From Multifurca ochricompacta (taxonomy: Eukaryota > Basidiomycota > Agaricomycetes > Russulales > Russulaceae): DNA of 50,948 nt. The notes under the pieces were generated by a model. It was not told where the DNA came from, did no database searches, and saw nothing but the letters and a program-made list of their open reading frames with translations. Numbering within the stretch: position 1 is the first letter of the stretch; every line of letters begins with the position of its first letter. Made by a program: the position numbers and the translations under genes. The DNA lies in assembly GCA_022496185.1 (NCBI GenBank), contig WTXG01000255.1, positions 1 to 50,948 of the forward strand, read 5' to 3'. Below are positions 34,229-46,047 of the stretch, one piece after another.

Positions 34229-37200
34229 TTATAAACTGCCTTGGGTGCTCTCCCTACGCTCAGCACTATACTCTAATAGCAGCCGCGCGACTTTATGATG
34301 TCCTCCTGTCACTGCCTTTTGGAATGGTGTCTTTCTCTCGTTGTCCTCAGCATCTACCTTTGCACCATGCTCGAGAAGCACCCGTGCTACCTCGAGAATT
34401 CCGTTGGATGCCGCCAGATGCAATGGCGTTGAGTTGCACCCGTCTCGAGCATCCACATCCGCACCATGCTTCAGCAATAGCCGCACAACACTGACGTTAT
34501 CACGCCGTTCATCACCGGACCCTTTTGACGCGCCATGCAATGCCGTGCGACCCTGGTCACATTGGACATTGATGTCTGCACCGTAGTCAAGCAGCATCTG
34601 GACAGCCTTCGTGCATCTATTAACGGCTGCCAGAGTTAGTGGTGTCCACCCGCCGTACTGCCGGGAATTCAGATCTGCTCCGTGGTCGAGTAGCCACTGC
34701 CCGACGTCGACAAGATCAGCGATGGACGCAGCATGCAGTAGAGTCCATCCCAATTCCCCTCGAACATTTATATCAGCGCCGTGCTGGAATAGTAATTCCG
34801 CAACTTGGAAGTGCTTCAGGCTCAATGCTCCCCCAAGAGCAGATAACTTTCGACCAGTCCTAGTGTTAACATGCTTCGGATACTTGAGGATGAGGTATTC
34901 TGCCAGATCACGGAATCCACATAGTGCGGAATAGTAGAGGGGAGTGGTCATACCCCCCACCAGGTGCCATTGATCTCTAAAAGGGAAGTCGAAGCTACCT
35001 GACATGGGCTGGTCTATGTCGTAAAGATTGACCCACGCCGGAAAGTGTGATTTGTCTGGGTCAAAGAGACATTCCATTCCTGCCCGTATGTGTGACGACA
35101 CGTTCCCGAAGTGGGCGTGGCTGACCCAGTGCCTGGCAGCATATCCAGCTAGGGGAATGCTCTTGGTGCGACTTCCGTTGATGGGTAGGTCCAATCGGAG
35201 TAGAGCGCCCAAGCACGCTTGCGCGAGGACTGTATGAGCAGGCTCGGAGAGAATCCGATAGCGCGAGACATTACTTGTGGTGAGACGATCCGAAGTCAAG
35301 AATTCTTTAACCGAGAAGTGGGAAAATTGCACGACTCGGGAGCCGTCAACCCTGACAATAGAAACCAGACTGGAGCATGCAGACAACACTGCTTGTTCTT
35401 GATCTTCCCATCGCCAGTCTAGGTTCAGCTGTGGAGGCCCTTCGGCGTCATCAAAGTCAACTGCAAGGATGTCCGCAAGCTCCTCGACATGAAGTGGCCG
35501 AACCGCCACAGTAAGGCATTGTAAGAGTCGGTGAGTGTGGACTTGGTTAGGCTTCTTGATCTCCTTAAGCATGCGCTCGTAAGTCTCATCCAGGGATTCG
35601 GGTAATTCATTAAGTGTACGCCGGACACTCGGTGGGAGACAGTGTCTCAGGGTTTCCAACTGGCAGAACACCCATCGAAACCTGGGGTAAAGGCATAAGC
35701 AAGTATTTCAACCATAAACTGACGCCTTCACATTCCGTCTGCTCTTTCCGAGAGCGTCCCAATAACCAGATTCTTATCCTCATCTCGCCACCTTTGCATC
35801 TTTATGTCTGAGTGAACGACAGAGCGTACATACTTGAGGATATCTCTCTTTTGTCCACCTTGATCGTGAAGGGACATGCGACAAGATGTCAAAGGCTTGA
35901 GGACATCTCGGATGTCGATTTCTGGACGGCTCGTAACACAGATGTGAAGACTTGGAAGGGAAAGATTAACGAGCTCCTTCACGAGATCAAGCACCTGTTC
36001 TCGTGGAGAAGGCATGCCCGAGGCATTGGGGCATTCGTCGAGCGCATCCACAATGATGTAGATTGGGTCGTGATCCAGGAGAGTTAGCATTTTATTCAAG
36101 CACTGTGTCAAGGCGCCATCAGTTGGCTTTTGTGCGCCACTGTCGTGCGCCGTATAAAGTTGCGAGAGTATGTCACAACAAGGGTCAGACCGAGCAGAAA
36201 GCTGAGTAAGAAGTGAAGAGAGCAGATTGCGACGGCTTTGCTTGTCGGCGTCCCTAAAGTCGAAATAGAAATAGGCCAGGGAAGCTAATCCAGCGTCACG
36301 TAGAGTTACGATGTCTTGAATTATTGTTGAACTGATCGATAATATAAGTTCCCCTGAGCAGAAACAGTTGGAAGAAAGGCGGCGAACCAGAGGATACTCT
36401 TTCCCGAACCCGCTACGAGAGCAGCATTAACGTCATCAAGGGTCGGATAACGACAGGTGGAGAAGATGTACGCTTGCCGTGAACCCATAAGAGGGAACCA
36501 GTAGACTTCCATTCATTAAAGGCACTGCCTTGGAAGAACCATTCTGCTGTTCCCTTGTGGTGAGCATCGCACGCGATGTTATGATTTATGGAAGGATCTG
36601 GGTGAGACAGCCACTTTCGGATATTGTCTCGCATCTGATTCCCTATTGAAATGTTTAAGATGACGATGTCAATTGGGCAAGGTTGGGCTGTCACGAACAC
36701 TTCAAATTGTCGATGCTGTTTGCAGTCTGTTGCATGATTACTTTTGCTTCCTTGCCCCCTTACTCACATAAATGGTTCAGGATAGCGTTACTGAGCACAA
36801 AACCAGATTTCACGTACCATTAATGATCACCTTCACTTTATTGTCAACATCTTTCACTTTATTACCGACGCCCTTCACTTTGTGGTTGACATTTTCCACT
36901 TCGTAGCCGATTCCCCCACCTTGTCATCGACACCCTTCACTCTGTCATTGACGCTCTTCACCTGGTCACTGACACCCATTACTTTCTCATTTACGTTGTG
37001 TGTGATCTTCAAGAGTTGCGTGGTCGCCATCCGGGCCTCATCCTGGGTCAATTTGTCCAGTCTTTTCAGCCCATCTTCCACATCCGTCCTTCCCACCAGC
37101 TTCTTCATATATTTCTCTATATCATTATGAGCCAAGAGCAACACATTTCATTTCTGGGAATCCACTCACTAGTTCGTCCCTGCTTGATCTGCTTCGTCGC

Positions 37201-37849
37201 AATAGCAAGGATGGAGAGCACCTCAACCATAATCTTCACAATTATCTCCGTCATTGTCATAGTCGGTGGCACTTCGGTGTAAGTCTCTAGGCGCTTGAAG
37301 AAACTCTCAATGCGTTCGAACAAGTCAATGAGCGCGTCGTGGCTTGCACTGACATCCCTAGCTGCCTAGGTGATTTCGTCGGTTACATCGGTTTAAGAAA
37401 GTCATCAAGGAACAAATTCTCACTAATAAAAGGACGCCAATACCCGCAAAAATGGTCTTTGCGGGTGAGAAAACCTGGGAAGAAATAAACATCGATGAGA
37501 CGTAAAAAAAAAAAAAGCTAAAAATATATTTTGGATTGAGGATTACCAGACCAACAGCCTCTCCCAACGTGACAGAAAATGCGTAAAGGACGTTCACAGT
37601 TGGGTTCAACCACCTCGTGAACCTCTCATCACGCATCCGAGATTGGTTGAGATCCTGGACTTGATCTTGAAGCACAGCCAAAATCGCGGCTGGAGAGTCG
37701 CAGGACTGTAAACGGGCGGCTAGGGGATGTGTGACTAAATCTTTCTTAGTCTGTTTCTTGTATGCATTCATGGCATCGTTGAAGATGGATTGGAAGCGCG
37801 AAGAGGGCGTGGTTATGTGAAGACTCTGAGATATATCTGTAGTGGCCAT
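34229..37849 (-). CDS. NLR-like STAND protein: Goodbye - NACHT - ankyrin
   Basis: Fungal NLRs of this build are thought to sense non-self or cellular damage. ATG 37849 gives MATTDISQSLHITTPSSRFQ, then a Goodbye-type N-terminal domain (SIFNDAMNAYKKQTKKDL, LNPTVNVLYAFSVTLGEAVG, FSPAKTIFAGIGVLLL). LFERIESFFKRLETYTEVPP and LGRTDVEDGLKRLDKL-like sequence follow. Next is a linker of seven-residue repeats (about 36835-37003), then IRKWLSHPDPSINHNIACDA and GTAEWFFQGSAFNEWKSTG. An intron splits the P-loop, spliced as VHGKPGSGKSIL. Walker B is IYIIVDALDECP; CVTSRPEIDI is the sensor region. ARHWVSHAHFG precedes about five ankyrin repeats (LLFQHGADINVRGELGWTLL, LLDHGADLNSRQYGGWTPL and others). The end is YSAERRESTQGSL, stop at 34229. 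One G appears missing in a G-run near 36914, which breaks the repeat linker. Confidence 0.85.
36835..37003 (-). repeat. 21-bp tandem repeat encoding a heptad linker
   Basis: About eight units of 21 bp encode seven-residue repeats of the type VDDKVKG / VNHKVKG / VDNKVKV within the NLR gene. The pattern, with Val at two positions and alternating charge, is likely helical. A lost G near 36914 shifts the frame between units. Confidence 0.75.
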
Positions 37850-38219
37850 GGATTGGATTGTGTCAAGAGGGCGATGCAAGTTCGTAGTGTGCACTGCCTC
37901 ATGAGCACACGGATGTCCTGGGTCCCTGACCTGGATCCTGGATATAAATGATCTCTGATAGACGCGCAGGGCACACTTTCGAGAACGAGAACGAGAACGA
38001 GAATGCAGTAACGGTATACGTGAACCAGGCAGGACATACAAAATGGTTCTCATACAGGGAAATAAAGATTGCTGTACTATACTGCGAAAGAAAGAAAAAA
38101 AAAAAGGTACACGTGGCAGGGTTCTAGGTGCTACGGAACTGACTAGTAATGACGTTAGTTGGAGAGTACAATGTCTACAAAAAGAAAACACAAAGATGAT
38201 GGCGTGTGGTAATACATCT
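37850..38219. promoter_or_regulatory. NLR upstream region
   Basis: 370 bp between the NLR ATG and the F-box gene stop, both minus strand. Contains three GAGAAC-type units near 37979-38003. No gene seen. Confidence 0.35.
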
Positions 38220-38641
38220 CTAGTGGCAGTCGCAGATAAATTCATCCTCGTCTGGTATCCTGAGGGCGGCTAAATAAAAAATAAAAATTCATGATCATTT
38301 CCACCAAAAATGTTTAAAAAAAAACTCACGCTTATACTCCATACCCGAACGTTCCGCACGTTCCTTGACCGTCCGTCGAAAGATCTCGAGCGCGCGTACA
38401 TCTTCCTCCCGGCCCTCTTCCAAAAATTGCATCACGTCTCGGGGAGAATAAGCCACATATCGGTCGGGGAAACTCATCCACCAGGGATCTTGCACATCTA
38501 AGAACACCAATCGATCGAGCTTCTTCGCAAACTCGAGGTACACGTCCGACCACGGCCGCGGGACGACGGGCCAATCATCGAAACCATCCTCATCAGGCAT
38601 GACAAGTTCTTCACCGCCGCCGTGCCCCGTCCCCGTCGCTG

Positions 38642-38682
<41 letters not shown>

Positions 38683-40217
38683 GCCGTCGCCGCCGCCGCT
38701 ATCACACCCGCGGCATCCACAGCTTGTTGGCCTGCAGAATTCTGTGGGACAGCAATTTGGCAATGCGCGAGGTGGAGCTCGAGTAACATGGCGCTATGCC
38801 TCGTGATGAACCGTTCGGCGTCACACGCTTCAGAGAACTGGACGTGTTGCAATCGTAGCGCGCGAAGGCGTGGGAAATAGAGGTCCGCGAACGAGTAGGT
38901 GATGTAGAAAACACCGATGGGGTCAGAGAAGGATAGGGAGAGCGCCTCAAGATGAACGAGGTTCTGTGTCGTCGCTATCGCCATTCCCCTTGGTATTGTC
39001 GTCGTCGTCATTACGTTCGGCGCAGTCAAGATCCGACGGGGTAAGGTGTGTGAGAAGAAGGGTTCGCAGGGGGAGATGAGCCCAGGCGGTAGCGGATCCG
39101 TGACAAGGTCAGTCCACGCGTCCGTACCAGCACTATGTATCTCCAAATGCTCTAGATCGGCCAACAGAGCACCAAAAGCCGGATGATCGTACTGCCTGAG
39201 ATGTATGGGGGGTAAACGAGCGAGGGACAAGGATTTGAGTTGGAATGGGTGGAGGTGGGGGTAGGAGTTGTGGCGGTGGTGTTGGTGGTTAAGGGGAAGG
39301 GGAAGGGAGGGGATGCTCACGGAACCACCCAGGAAGATCAGCGCGTCGAGGATGGAAGCGAGATCGTCACGGATGGAATCGAGTTCCCCCGCTTGCGGAG
39401 CGATATCGCCGAAACGGATGGAGAGGGATCGGAGCGCTGGGAGCTCGTGCAGGCGACACAGAGCACGGTGCAACATATCACGAACCAACGCGCGGTGATC
39501 ATCACCATCATCCTCAACGGTGGCGCCACGACGTGCCGAAATATCACCAGGAGTTGGAGATTCGTGTCGGTGAGGTTCTGCGGGTGTCAAATCAGATCAA
39601 ATTCATCCATCCATCCATCAAGTCAAGGATCAAGGTAGTAAAAAAAAAACAAGAAACGCACTCACGCACGCGAGCGGGGGGAAGGAAAGAGGGGGGAGAG
39701 GGGGGGGGGGGGAACGGTATAAAGTAATTTATTCTTTAAATTTTCAATACTTACCTGGATCCCAATACTGATATCTCACCTCTTGCACACAATGTGTGAT
39801 CCAAGGAGATCGAATCGTCGCCAAAAAACCTTCCATACTTCTCACCGTGTGCGTGATCCAAAGGACGCGAAACGTTCTCCAAGACACGATCCGACAAAAT
39901 TCACGACAGACGAGGCGGAGCGCGAAGAGCGACGGCGGTTGACGCACGCGACGCAATCGATTCTGATGCCGCACCCAGGAATCCGAGTTTTCCACTTCGA
40001 AATCGTTTGAGAGGTTGTCGACGATGATGTGTATGATATCCGTTGGGAGGTGAACCGGAGGTGGTGATGACAGCGACGACAGAGGCAGTCCTCCTCGTCC
40101 TTCTTTCTGGTCATAAGAAAAAGAAGAAGATTTTAACCATCGCTTGTACTCTATGCCATCTCTCGATATGAATGCTGTCGAGGAGTTGGGTCGAAAGTCC
40201 CAATTAGCTGCAGACAT
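38220..40217 (-). CDS. F-box / leucine-rich-repeat-like protein
   Basis: Likely substrate adaptor of an SCF ubiquitin ligase. ATG 40217 gives MSAANWDFRPNSS. The F-box is HLPTDIIHIIVDNLSND ... LFALRLVCREFCRIVSWRTF. Exon 1 ends YQYWDP before an intron at about 39594-39754 that includes G-rich and A-rich runs. Exon 2 has LRR-like lines such as LPALRSLSIRFGD, FQLKSLSLARLPPIHL, HLEALSLSFSDPIG and FPRLRALRLQHVQF, followed by a long poly-Ala run (about 38640-38700) and DVYLEFAKKLDRLVFLDVQD. A final small exon after an intron (38275-38330) gives PALRIPDEDEFICDCH and stop at 38220-38222. Without that splice the protein would stop near 38295. Substrate unknown. Confidence 0.75.
38637..38700. repeat. 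(GCT)n/(GCC)n microsatellite coding poly-alanine
   Basis: About 14 GCT units followed by GCC units on the + strand. On the minus strand they are read as a run of Ala codons inside the F-box protein. Such runs often vary in length. Confidence 0.85.
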
Positions 40218-40604
40218 GGGTGTGTGTGTGGGTGATAGAAGAAGACAGGTGTCTAGCCGTGGAGTGCTCAATAAAAAACATGCTCGAGGATAATGCCAAA
40301 GTGCCAAAGTGCCAAAGTTCATGACTCACACTTTGTAAAGCCTGGCACCAGCTTGCGGTGGCACAACACAGTGCCAAGACTTACTTACGAGACTTGTACT
40401 TGTAAACCAACAATTGATGATAAATGGGTAAAGGTACATTGCATTATATTACACGAGTGGGTTAAGGTGGATCGCAACAGCACTGCTTTGTTACATGAGG
40501 TGGATCAAGCACGACTTGCGTGGCCGCCTGCGTCCACCTTTCTACTACTTTCTACCACTCTCTAGACAGGTACAGAAACCTTCGGGAGTGCCCCTTCTAA
40601 ATGG
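40218..40604. promoter_or_regulatory. F-box gene upstream region
   Basis: 387 bp between the F-box ATG and the AFG1 stop. Contains a direct triplet GTGCCAAA at about 40298-40320. No gene seen. Confidence 0.35.
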
Positions 40605-42542
40605 CTACCTCATTCCTGCATGTTCCATCCATTCGGCACTGCCCATTTGAACCAAGCGGGAACAGCATCGCGCAAACGCAAAGAGCTCTTCTTCACCGTT
40701 AAACATCGATGCGGCACCGACGACCTCCGCAGGTAAACTCTAGTTAAAATGATGCAAGAAATAAAGATTAGCTTATTAGGTCTGGGAAAGATGATGACCC
40801 AGGAACGCACAAGCTCATCCATGATGGCACGCATGTGATCAGATACAGGCGCTCCTGATGTAGCGCTCGAGTCATCGGAGAAGATCTCAAAAATGGGAAC
40901 CTCAGACGAGACGAATAATCGCGTCTTGCTTTCGTAGCATGCGTCGATGAACGTAATGAACCGCCGCGCCTGTGCGTTTAAAAATAAAAAAAAACAACTC
41001 AGCATAACATGTCGAGAGACCTTGCTGCCACTTTGAAACCCCACCTTGTCCTTCTCGCCCAATCCCATTCGGGGCACGTCTGCCACGAACAGCGTCCCAA
41101 ATCGTTGAGTGAGTTCGAGGTAATCCGCTGCTCCGAGTGGCCGCCCACACAACTCCGCAAATGTGAACTGCGCAAAGTGTCCGGCACTTCGCGGCACTGT
41201 GAGGTCACGGCCCCACAAGCGGATCGTCGCGCCGTCCTTGACCGGAATGCCCTTGGTAAGTGCAGAGAATTGCGCATCGATAGCCGCGCGCGTATCGCTG
41301 TTCAGAGGAGAGAAGTAGGCATGTGAGAGAGCGCGAGGTACGCGGCGGTAGTCTGCGGCGTTAATATGGAGGTGAGAGAGAGAGAGAGAGAGAGAGAGAA
41401 ATGAACGGGGACAAGACCAGGAGAGGCGAAATAATAAAAAAAAGACGAACCCGTGCCTGAATCGAGGTCCGTGATGTCGAACTGGGTCTTGAGGAGGTCG
41501 ATAGCAGGAAGGAAGGAGGTACGTTGGATACCGTTCTTGTAGAGTTCATCGGGGTGGCGGCTATGTAAACCAAAAAACCCAGTTCGGGTTCGTTAGCTCA
41601 GATATACAGCAAGTATCGACTACGGTGGCAAACATACTTGGAGGTGAACACACACACGACGCCGCGCTCGAGCAACGCATCAAGTAATCGTCGTAGGATC
41701 ATGGCATCCGCAATATCCGTCACCTGGAACTCGTCCAAGCATAGCATGTAGGCCTCGCTCGCGAGGTCACGAGCGACAGGCTCAAGCGGATCGCCGGCGC
41801 CAGCAGCTTTAGCCGCATGCATTCGCTTGTGGACGTCAAGCATGAATGCATGGAAGTGCACGCGTCGCTTGCGGGTTATGCGCGCTGGGAGAGTGTTGTA
41901 GAAGAGGTCCATGAGCATGGTCTTTCCTGTACCGACGTCGCCGTATAGATACAATCCTTGCGGTCTATCAGTGTTTGTGGCGCTGGGTGCTGGGCGGGAA
42001 AAAAGGCGGGATAACTGTGCACGGACGGGTGATGATGTCAACGCGGTATAAAAGGACTAACAAAAAAAAAAGTTTACGAGCGAAGGGGGGCCGGCTGGTG
42101 GTGGGGGATCGTAGAGGGCAAGAAGGTCATGCAGAGCTTGCAGTTTCTGGATGATTCGGGTCTGGTAATCGTCGGAGCTCAAGGCACCAGAGGCAACAAG
42201 TTTATGATATTCCTGCATAGGCGTCGATTGGGTCCCCGAAGCAGTTGCTTGATAACCATGAAGTAAGTTGTGTATCGTTAATGAGGGGGAGGGGGACTAG
42301 ATTTGCACACCTTGATTAGGAGGTTGAAGAAAGAGACCTGGTTGTACATCGGTCGATGTAGTATGTGTGCTAGCAAGAGTCGAGTTGAACAGATTATTTC
42401 TGAGCGTACGGGATAGAGCGATCGGCTTTAGCGAGGGGGGCACGGCAACTGTGAGGGGGGCAATGATATTAGGTGAGGTTCGAAGTGGGTAAATATGGGC
42501 ATTGCGGGGTATTGGGATACGTGGACCAAGCAAAGGTTTCAT
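40605..42542 (-). CDS. AFG1: AFG1-type mitochondrial AAA ATPase (LACE1)
   Basis: AFG1/AFG1L helps degrade mitochondrially encoded respiratory subunits. ATG 42542 gives [20 protein letters not shown], an Arg-rich start fitting a mitochondrial presequence; the longer open frame begins at TTG. Next exons read [19 protein letters not shown], and [19 protein letters not shown] with the Walker [33 protein letters not shown] with Walker B, and VFTSKY follow. Then come [52 protein letters not shown] and [19 protein letters not shown]. It ends EWMEHAGMR with stop at 40605-40607. Exon joins are in phase. An (AG)n run at 41371-41398 lies in an intron. Confidence 0.92.
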
Positions 42543-43663
42543 CAGATGTCTAAGCCCGATCAAAAAGAAAAAGAGAAAGGATTTGCAGCGTCGTATAGAC
42601 TGTTGAAGGAAGAAGGAAAAGGAGAAAATAAGGATTATTGTGCGCGGCGCGGGGTTCAGAGACGCACGCGGGGATCACATTCACGTGCACTCCGAGGCTA
42701 GCCTTTCCGCAATGATTATGACTGCGACTGCGATTATGACGTTGTCTTCATCCCTCCATGCCTCATACCTCATGCCTCATGCCTTATGCTATGATATGCT
42801 ATGATATGCTATGCTATGTGCTATGATGCTATGTCACCCGCTTTCGGAGTTTTCTCCGTGACCCGGCTTGCTCCTTCCTTGAAGCCGTAAAGCCGTGAAG
42901 CCGTGGAATTACGAAACTTGTGTGCGTGCTTATGATACTTCGGCCCGCCCACCAGAAAGCTTAAGGGATCAATATGTGTGGCCCTGGCTCCCCGAAGACG
43001 GCGTGGAAGCGAGGTCATGAGCTCAAGGACCAAGAGTGAGAGTACGCCGTCTAGTGTGTGGATGTGGATGTAGATGTTGAGGTTGAGGTTGAGGTTGAGG
43101 TTGAAGTTGAAGTTGAAGTTGAAGTTGGGTACTATTCATTAATTGGTCTCATTGACCCATTATTCTTATCCCAAAACTATAGAACTATAGTGGTTGGTTG
43201 GTTGTGCAAAGGCAAAAAACAAAAAAGATGACCAGGCACGGGATCCGGCTGTGGGGAATGTTTTGCCGTGCCGTGCCGGAAAATGACGGAGACGACAATC
43301 ATGTGAAGTCATAATTTCGTCCGAGCCCGAAGCATACACGAAACAATAATGAATGTCTCTGCCTCTGCTCTGCTGTGCTCTGCTGTACTCTGCTGTACTC
43401 TGCTCTCGTGTATTACGATGAGAGTGGGCATCTATCCCGAGTCGTAGTTTGTACTACCGGTACTGTAGATTGACCAGACCAGATCAAATCAGATCAACGA
43501 CCCCGTCCCCGGAAGCTACGCGGCGGAGCTTTATAAATAAATAAATGATTGCGACTGCTGTCACAACTCACAACAACCCTTCCTCAAAAGACCCATCAGC
43601 TCACTTCATCTCACTTTACCTCACTTCTACAACCCTCACTCACATTTTTAACCAAACCTATAC
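42543..43663. promoter_or_regulatory. Divergent region AFG1 / hydratase with minisatellites
   Basis: 1.1 kb between divergent start codons. It holds ATGCTATG-type repeats (about 42785-42835), a GTTGAG then GTTGAA hexamer array (43077-43127) and CTCTGCTGTG-type units (43367-43406). A TATAAATAAATAAAT motif is at 43531-43545, about 120 bp before the hydratase ATG, and may be its TATA region. Confidence 0.5.
43077..43127. repeat. Hexanucleotide array (GTTGAG)n(GTTGAA)n
   Basis: About four GTTGAG units followed by about four GTTGAA units. The switch of unit type inside one array is visible directly. Confidence 0.85.
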
Positions 43664-45198
43664 AATGACCGCCACCGTTGAACAACTCGAAAAGCTTGTC
43701 GGGCAGGAGTATGCAAGTGAACCTGTGAGTGTGCATTCAAAGCTCTAGCCCCCCCCCATCAGCTAACATCACAAACCCAAGGTTGGCTGGAACACCCGAG
43801 ACCTCCTCACGTACGCCATCGGGATCGGTGCAAAGACATCCGAAAAGCAATTTGTATATGGTACGCTAGCCTTTCTTCAACTACTGCTCCTGCGTCTCAA
43901 TGTTTTTTTTTTTTTCAGAACTTGGTACATCTCCTCCCTAAGGATCTTCCCCTCATAAATCATTCAAACTCAATCCTTTACTTTCCAGATCCCTCATTCG
44001 CCGCCTTCCCCACATATCCTGTCTCTCTCTTCCTCAAAGGTTCGGACAGATCCCCTTCATCGCGCCGTGCCATCAGCTCTTAAACCCCCCTCCCCCTTTC
44101 ATATAGGTGCCGACCAAGACGTAGTAAACTTTTCTGAACGTGTCGAGGGAAACAATACCATCAAAGGACTCCCCAATTTCGACCCGAGACGCGTCGTGCA
44201 CGCATCGCAGACCATCGAAATTCTCAAACCGCTCCCGCTCGTCACTGGAGCCGGTTGGAGACTCAAAAAACGTCTTGCGTCCATTCGCGAGAACAGTGAG
44301 TTGTCATTTTCAAATACAATTCCCGCATTCTTTTAAACGAAACACTCTCCCTTCCCTCCTCCCCTCCTCCAAAAAAAAAAAAAAACAGATAGCGGTGTCA
44401 TCATCGAAAATGAGTTCACCCTCGTAGACCCAAACGACACGCCCTACGCTCGTCTCTTTGTACGTTCTTTCTCAACCCTCTTTCTTTTATTGTTGTTTGT
44501 TGCATGCAATCTTATACATCACCCAGTCCGCCTCCTTCAATCTTGCAGGGAAGATCACCGGGAAGCGCTTCGCACGTAGCGTCACCTCCCCGCCTCAACA
44601 CGAATCCATTCCAAAGAACCGCTCTCCCGACTGGGTTGTGCGGGAACAGACTTCACCAGAGCAAGCCCTCATCTACCGTCTTTCAGGCGACTATAATCCT
44701 CTCCACGTCGGTGCGTAGCTCACTTCAAATCCAAACACTACACACCTTTTCTTTTTTTTCTGACGTGCTTTGTTGTTGTTGTTGCTTTTTGGGGGGGCGT
44801 GGTAATATAGACCCTCGCGTAGGTGCAGATGCCGGTTTCGGTGGTGTGATTCTTCACGGTCTCTCTACATTCGGTTTCGCCGCTCGCGCGATCCTGAACG
44901 CTGTCGGTGGCGGTCAACCTTCCGCCTTACGTTACTTTGGCGGGCGCTTCACTGCGCCGGTCGCTCCTGGGGATGAACTCGAGACGAGCGCGTGGGCAAT
45001 CAAGAAGAACGCTGTCGATTCGACGACCGAAGTCGCGTTTGAGGTGAAGAACCTCAGGACGGGAAAGGTGAAAGTTTTTTTTTTCACACCACGCCTAGGG
45101 ATTTTTTTTTATTGAACTTTTTTAAAATTTTTTTTCTGTAGGTGGTCTTTGGTGGTGGATTTGCAAGAGTTGTCAAGGCGGAGAGGTCCAGGTTGTAA
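43664..45198 (+). CDS. Peroxisomal MaoC-like hydratase 2 (R-specific enoyl-CoA hydratase)
   Basis: This enzyme family hydrates trans-2-enoyl-CoA to (3R)-hydroxyacyl-CoA in peroxisomal beta-oxidation. ATG 43664 gives [20 protein letters not shown]. Exon 2 reads [21 protein letters not shown] 6-nt microexon (43919-43924) restores [16 protein letters not shown]. Then come [34 protein letters not shown] and [20 protein letters not shown]. The last is the hydratase-2 motif, with catalytic Asp and His, followed by [15 protein letters not shown]. The final exon reads [18 protein letters not shown]; Ser-Arg-Leu at the end is a PTS1 signal, stop at 45196-45198. It is a stand-alone double-hotdog protein without the dehydrogenase or SCP2 parts of MFE-2. 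All joins are in phase. Confidence 0.93.
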
Positions 45199-46047
45199 AA
45201 TAAATAAAAACAAAAAAATTCGAGACCTCTTATCATATCATACTCATACATGTTTTTTATTTATTTTATTTGGGAGGTGATTGGTAGTGTACCTTCCTAA
45301 ATTGGCATAAACAAGAATTTGGCATTATTTGTTTTCTTATTTATTTGTAATGTCTCTGGCATTATTCATACCATACCTACCCTAAATGGAGGATATGAAC
45401 CTGAACCCGAACCCGAACCCGAACCCGAACGCAACATGGACCAAAGGACAAAGGACTCACTCACTCGCCCTTCTCCTCTTCAGACTTGATACGATGAGAC
45501 AAGGGGGAGAGTAGCGAGATCAACGAGATCATACGACTTGAGGGTATGGGGTTCGAAAGAGGAGGGGATACAGTATAACATCCATGTTTATATGCTATGC
45601 CATGCCAGTATCAATTTACAGGTCATTAAGAGAAAGATGGGGGGGGGGAGGGGGGAAGATGATGTGTGTGTGTGTGTGGAAGAATAAAAAAATCAGAGCA
45701 GAATGGCGGGATCAAAAGTCAAATAAAAAAAAGGTTTAGGATGCAAAAACGTGTCTGGATGAAGAGCGCATGATCTTGGAATGTGAATCTACACAAAGAA
45801 TTTGTAGAGCAGGCAGAGCAGACATATGGTATGGGTGTGGAGGGGAGAGAGGAGGGGAGAGGAAAAAAAAAGGAGATCTGGTCTGTCAGACGGGATAAAA
45901 TCACGTGGCAATGAAGGAGGTGCAGCTGTCACGTGCATAATGGTGTCCTTGACTGGTGGTGGGTTCATTAGCTTCTTGTGTTGTGTTAGGTTATAGTTTA
46001 GAGGTAGCCCTGTCGTGTCGTGTGGTTTGTGTGATGTGGGTCACGTG
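45199..46047. other. Convergent intergenic region with repeats
   Basis: 849 bp between two 3' ends. A GAACCC/ACCCGA hexamer array lies at 45400-45430 and a (TG)n run at about 45665. CACGTG cores occur at 45902, 45930 and 46042. No gene seen. Confidence 0.5.

Noticed and set aside
38295..38330. F-box protein end FFFKHFWWK as the true C-terminus
   Set aside because: The codons come from a T/A-rich stretch with GTGAGT and a later AG, better read as an intron leading to a short acidic final exon.
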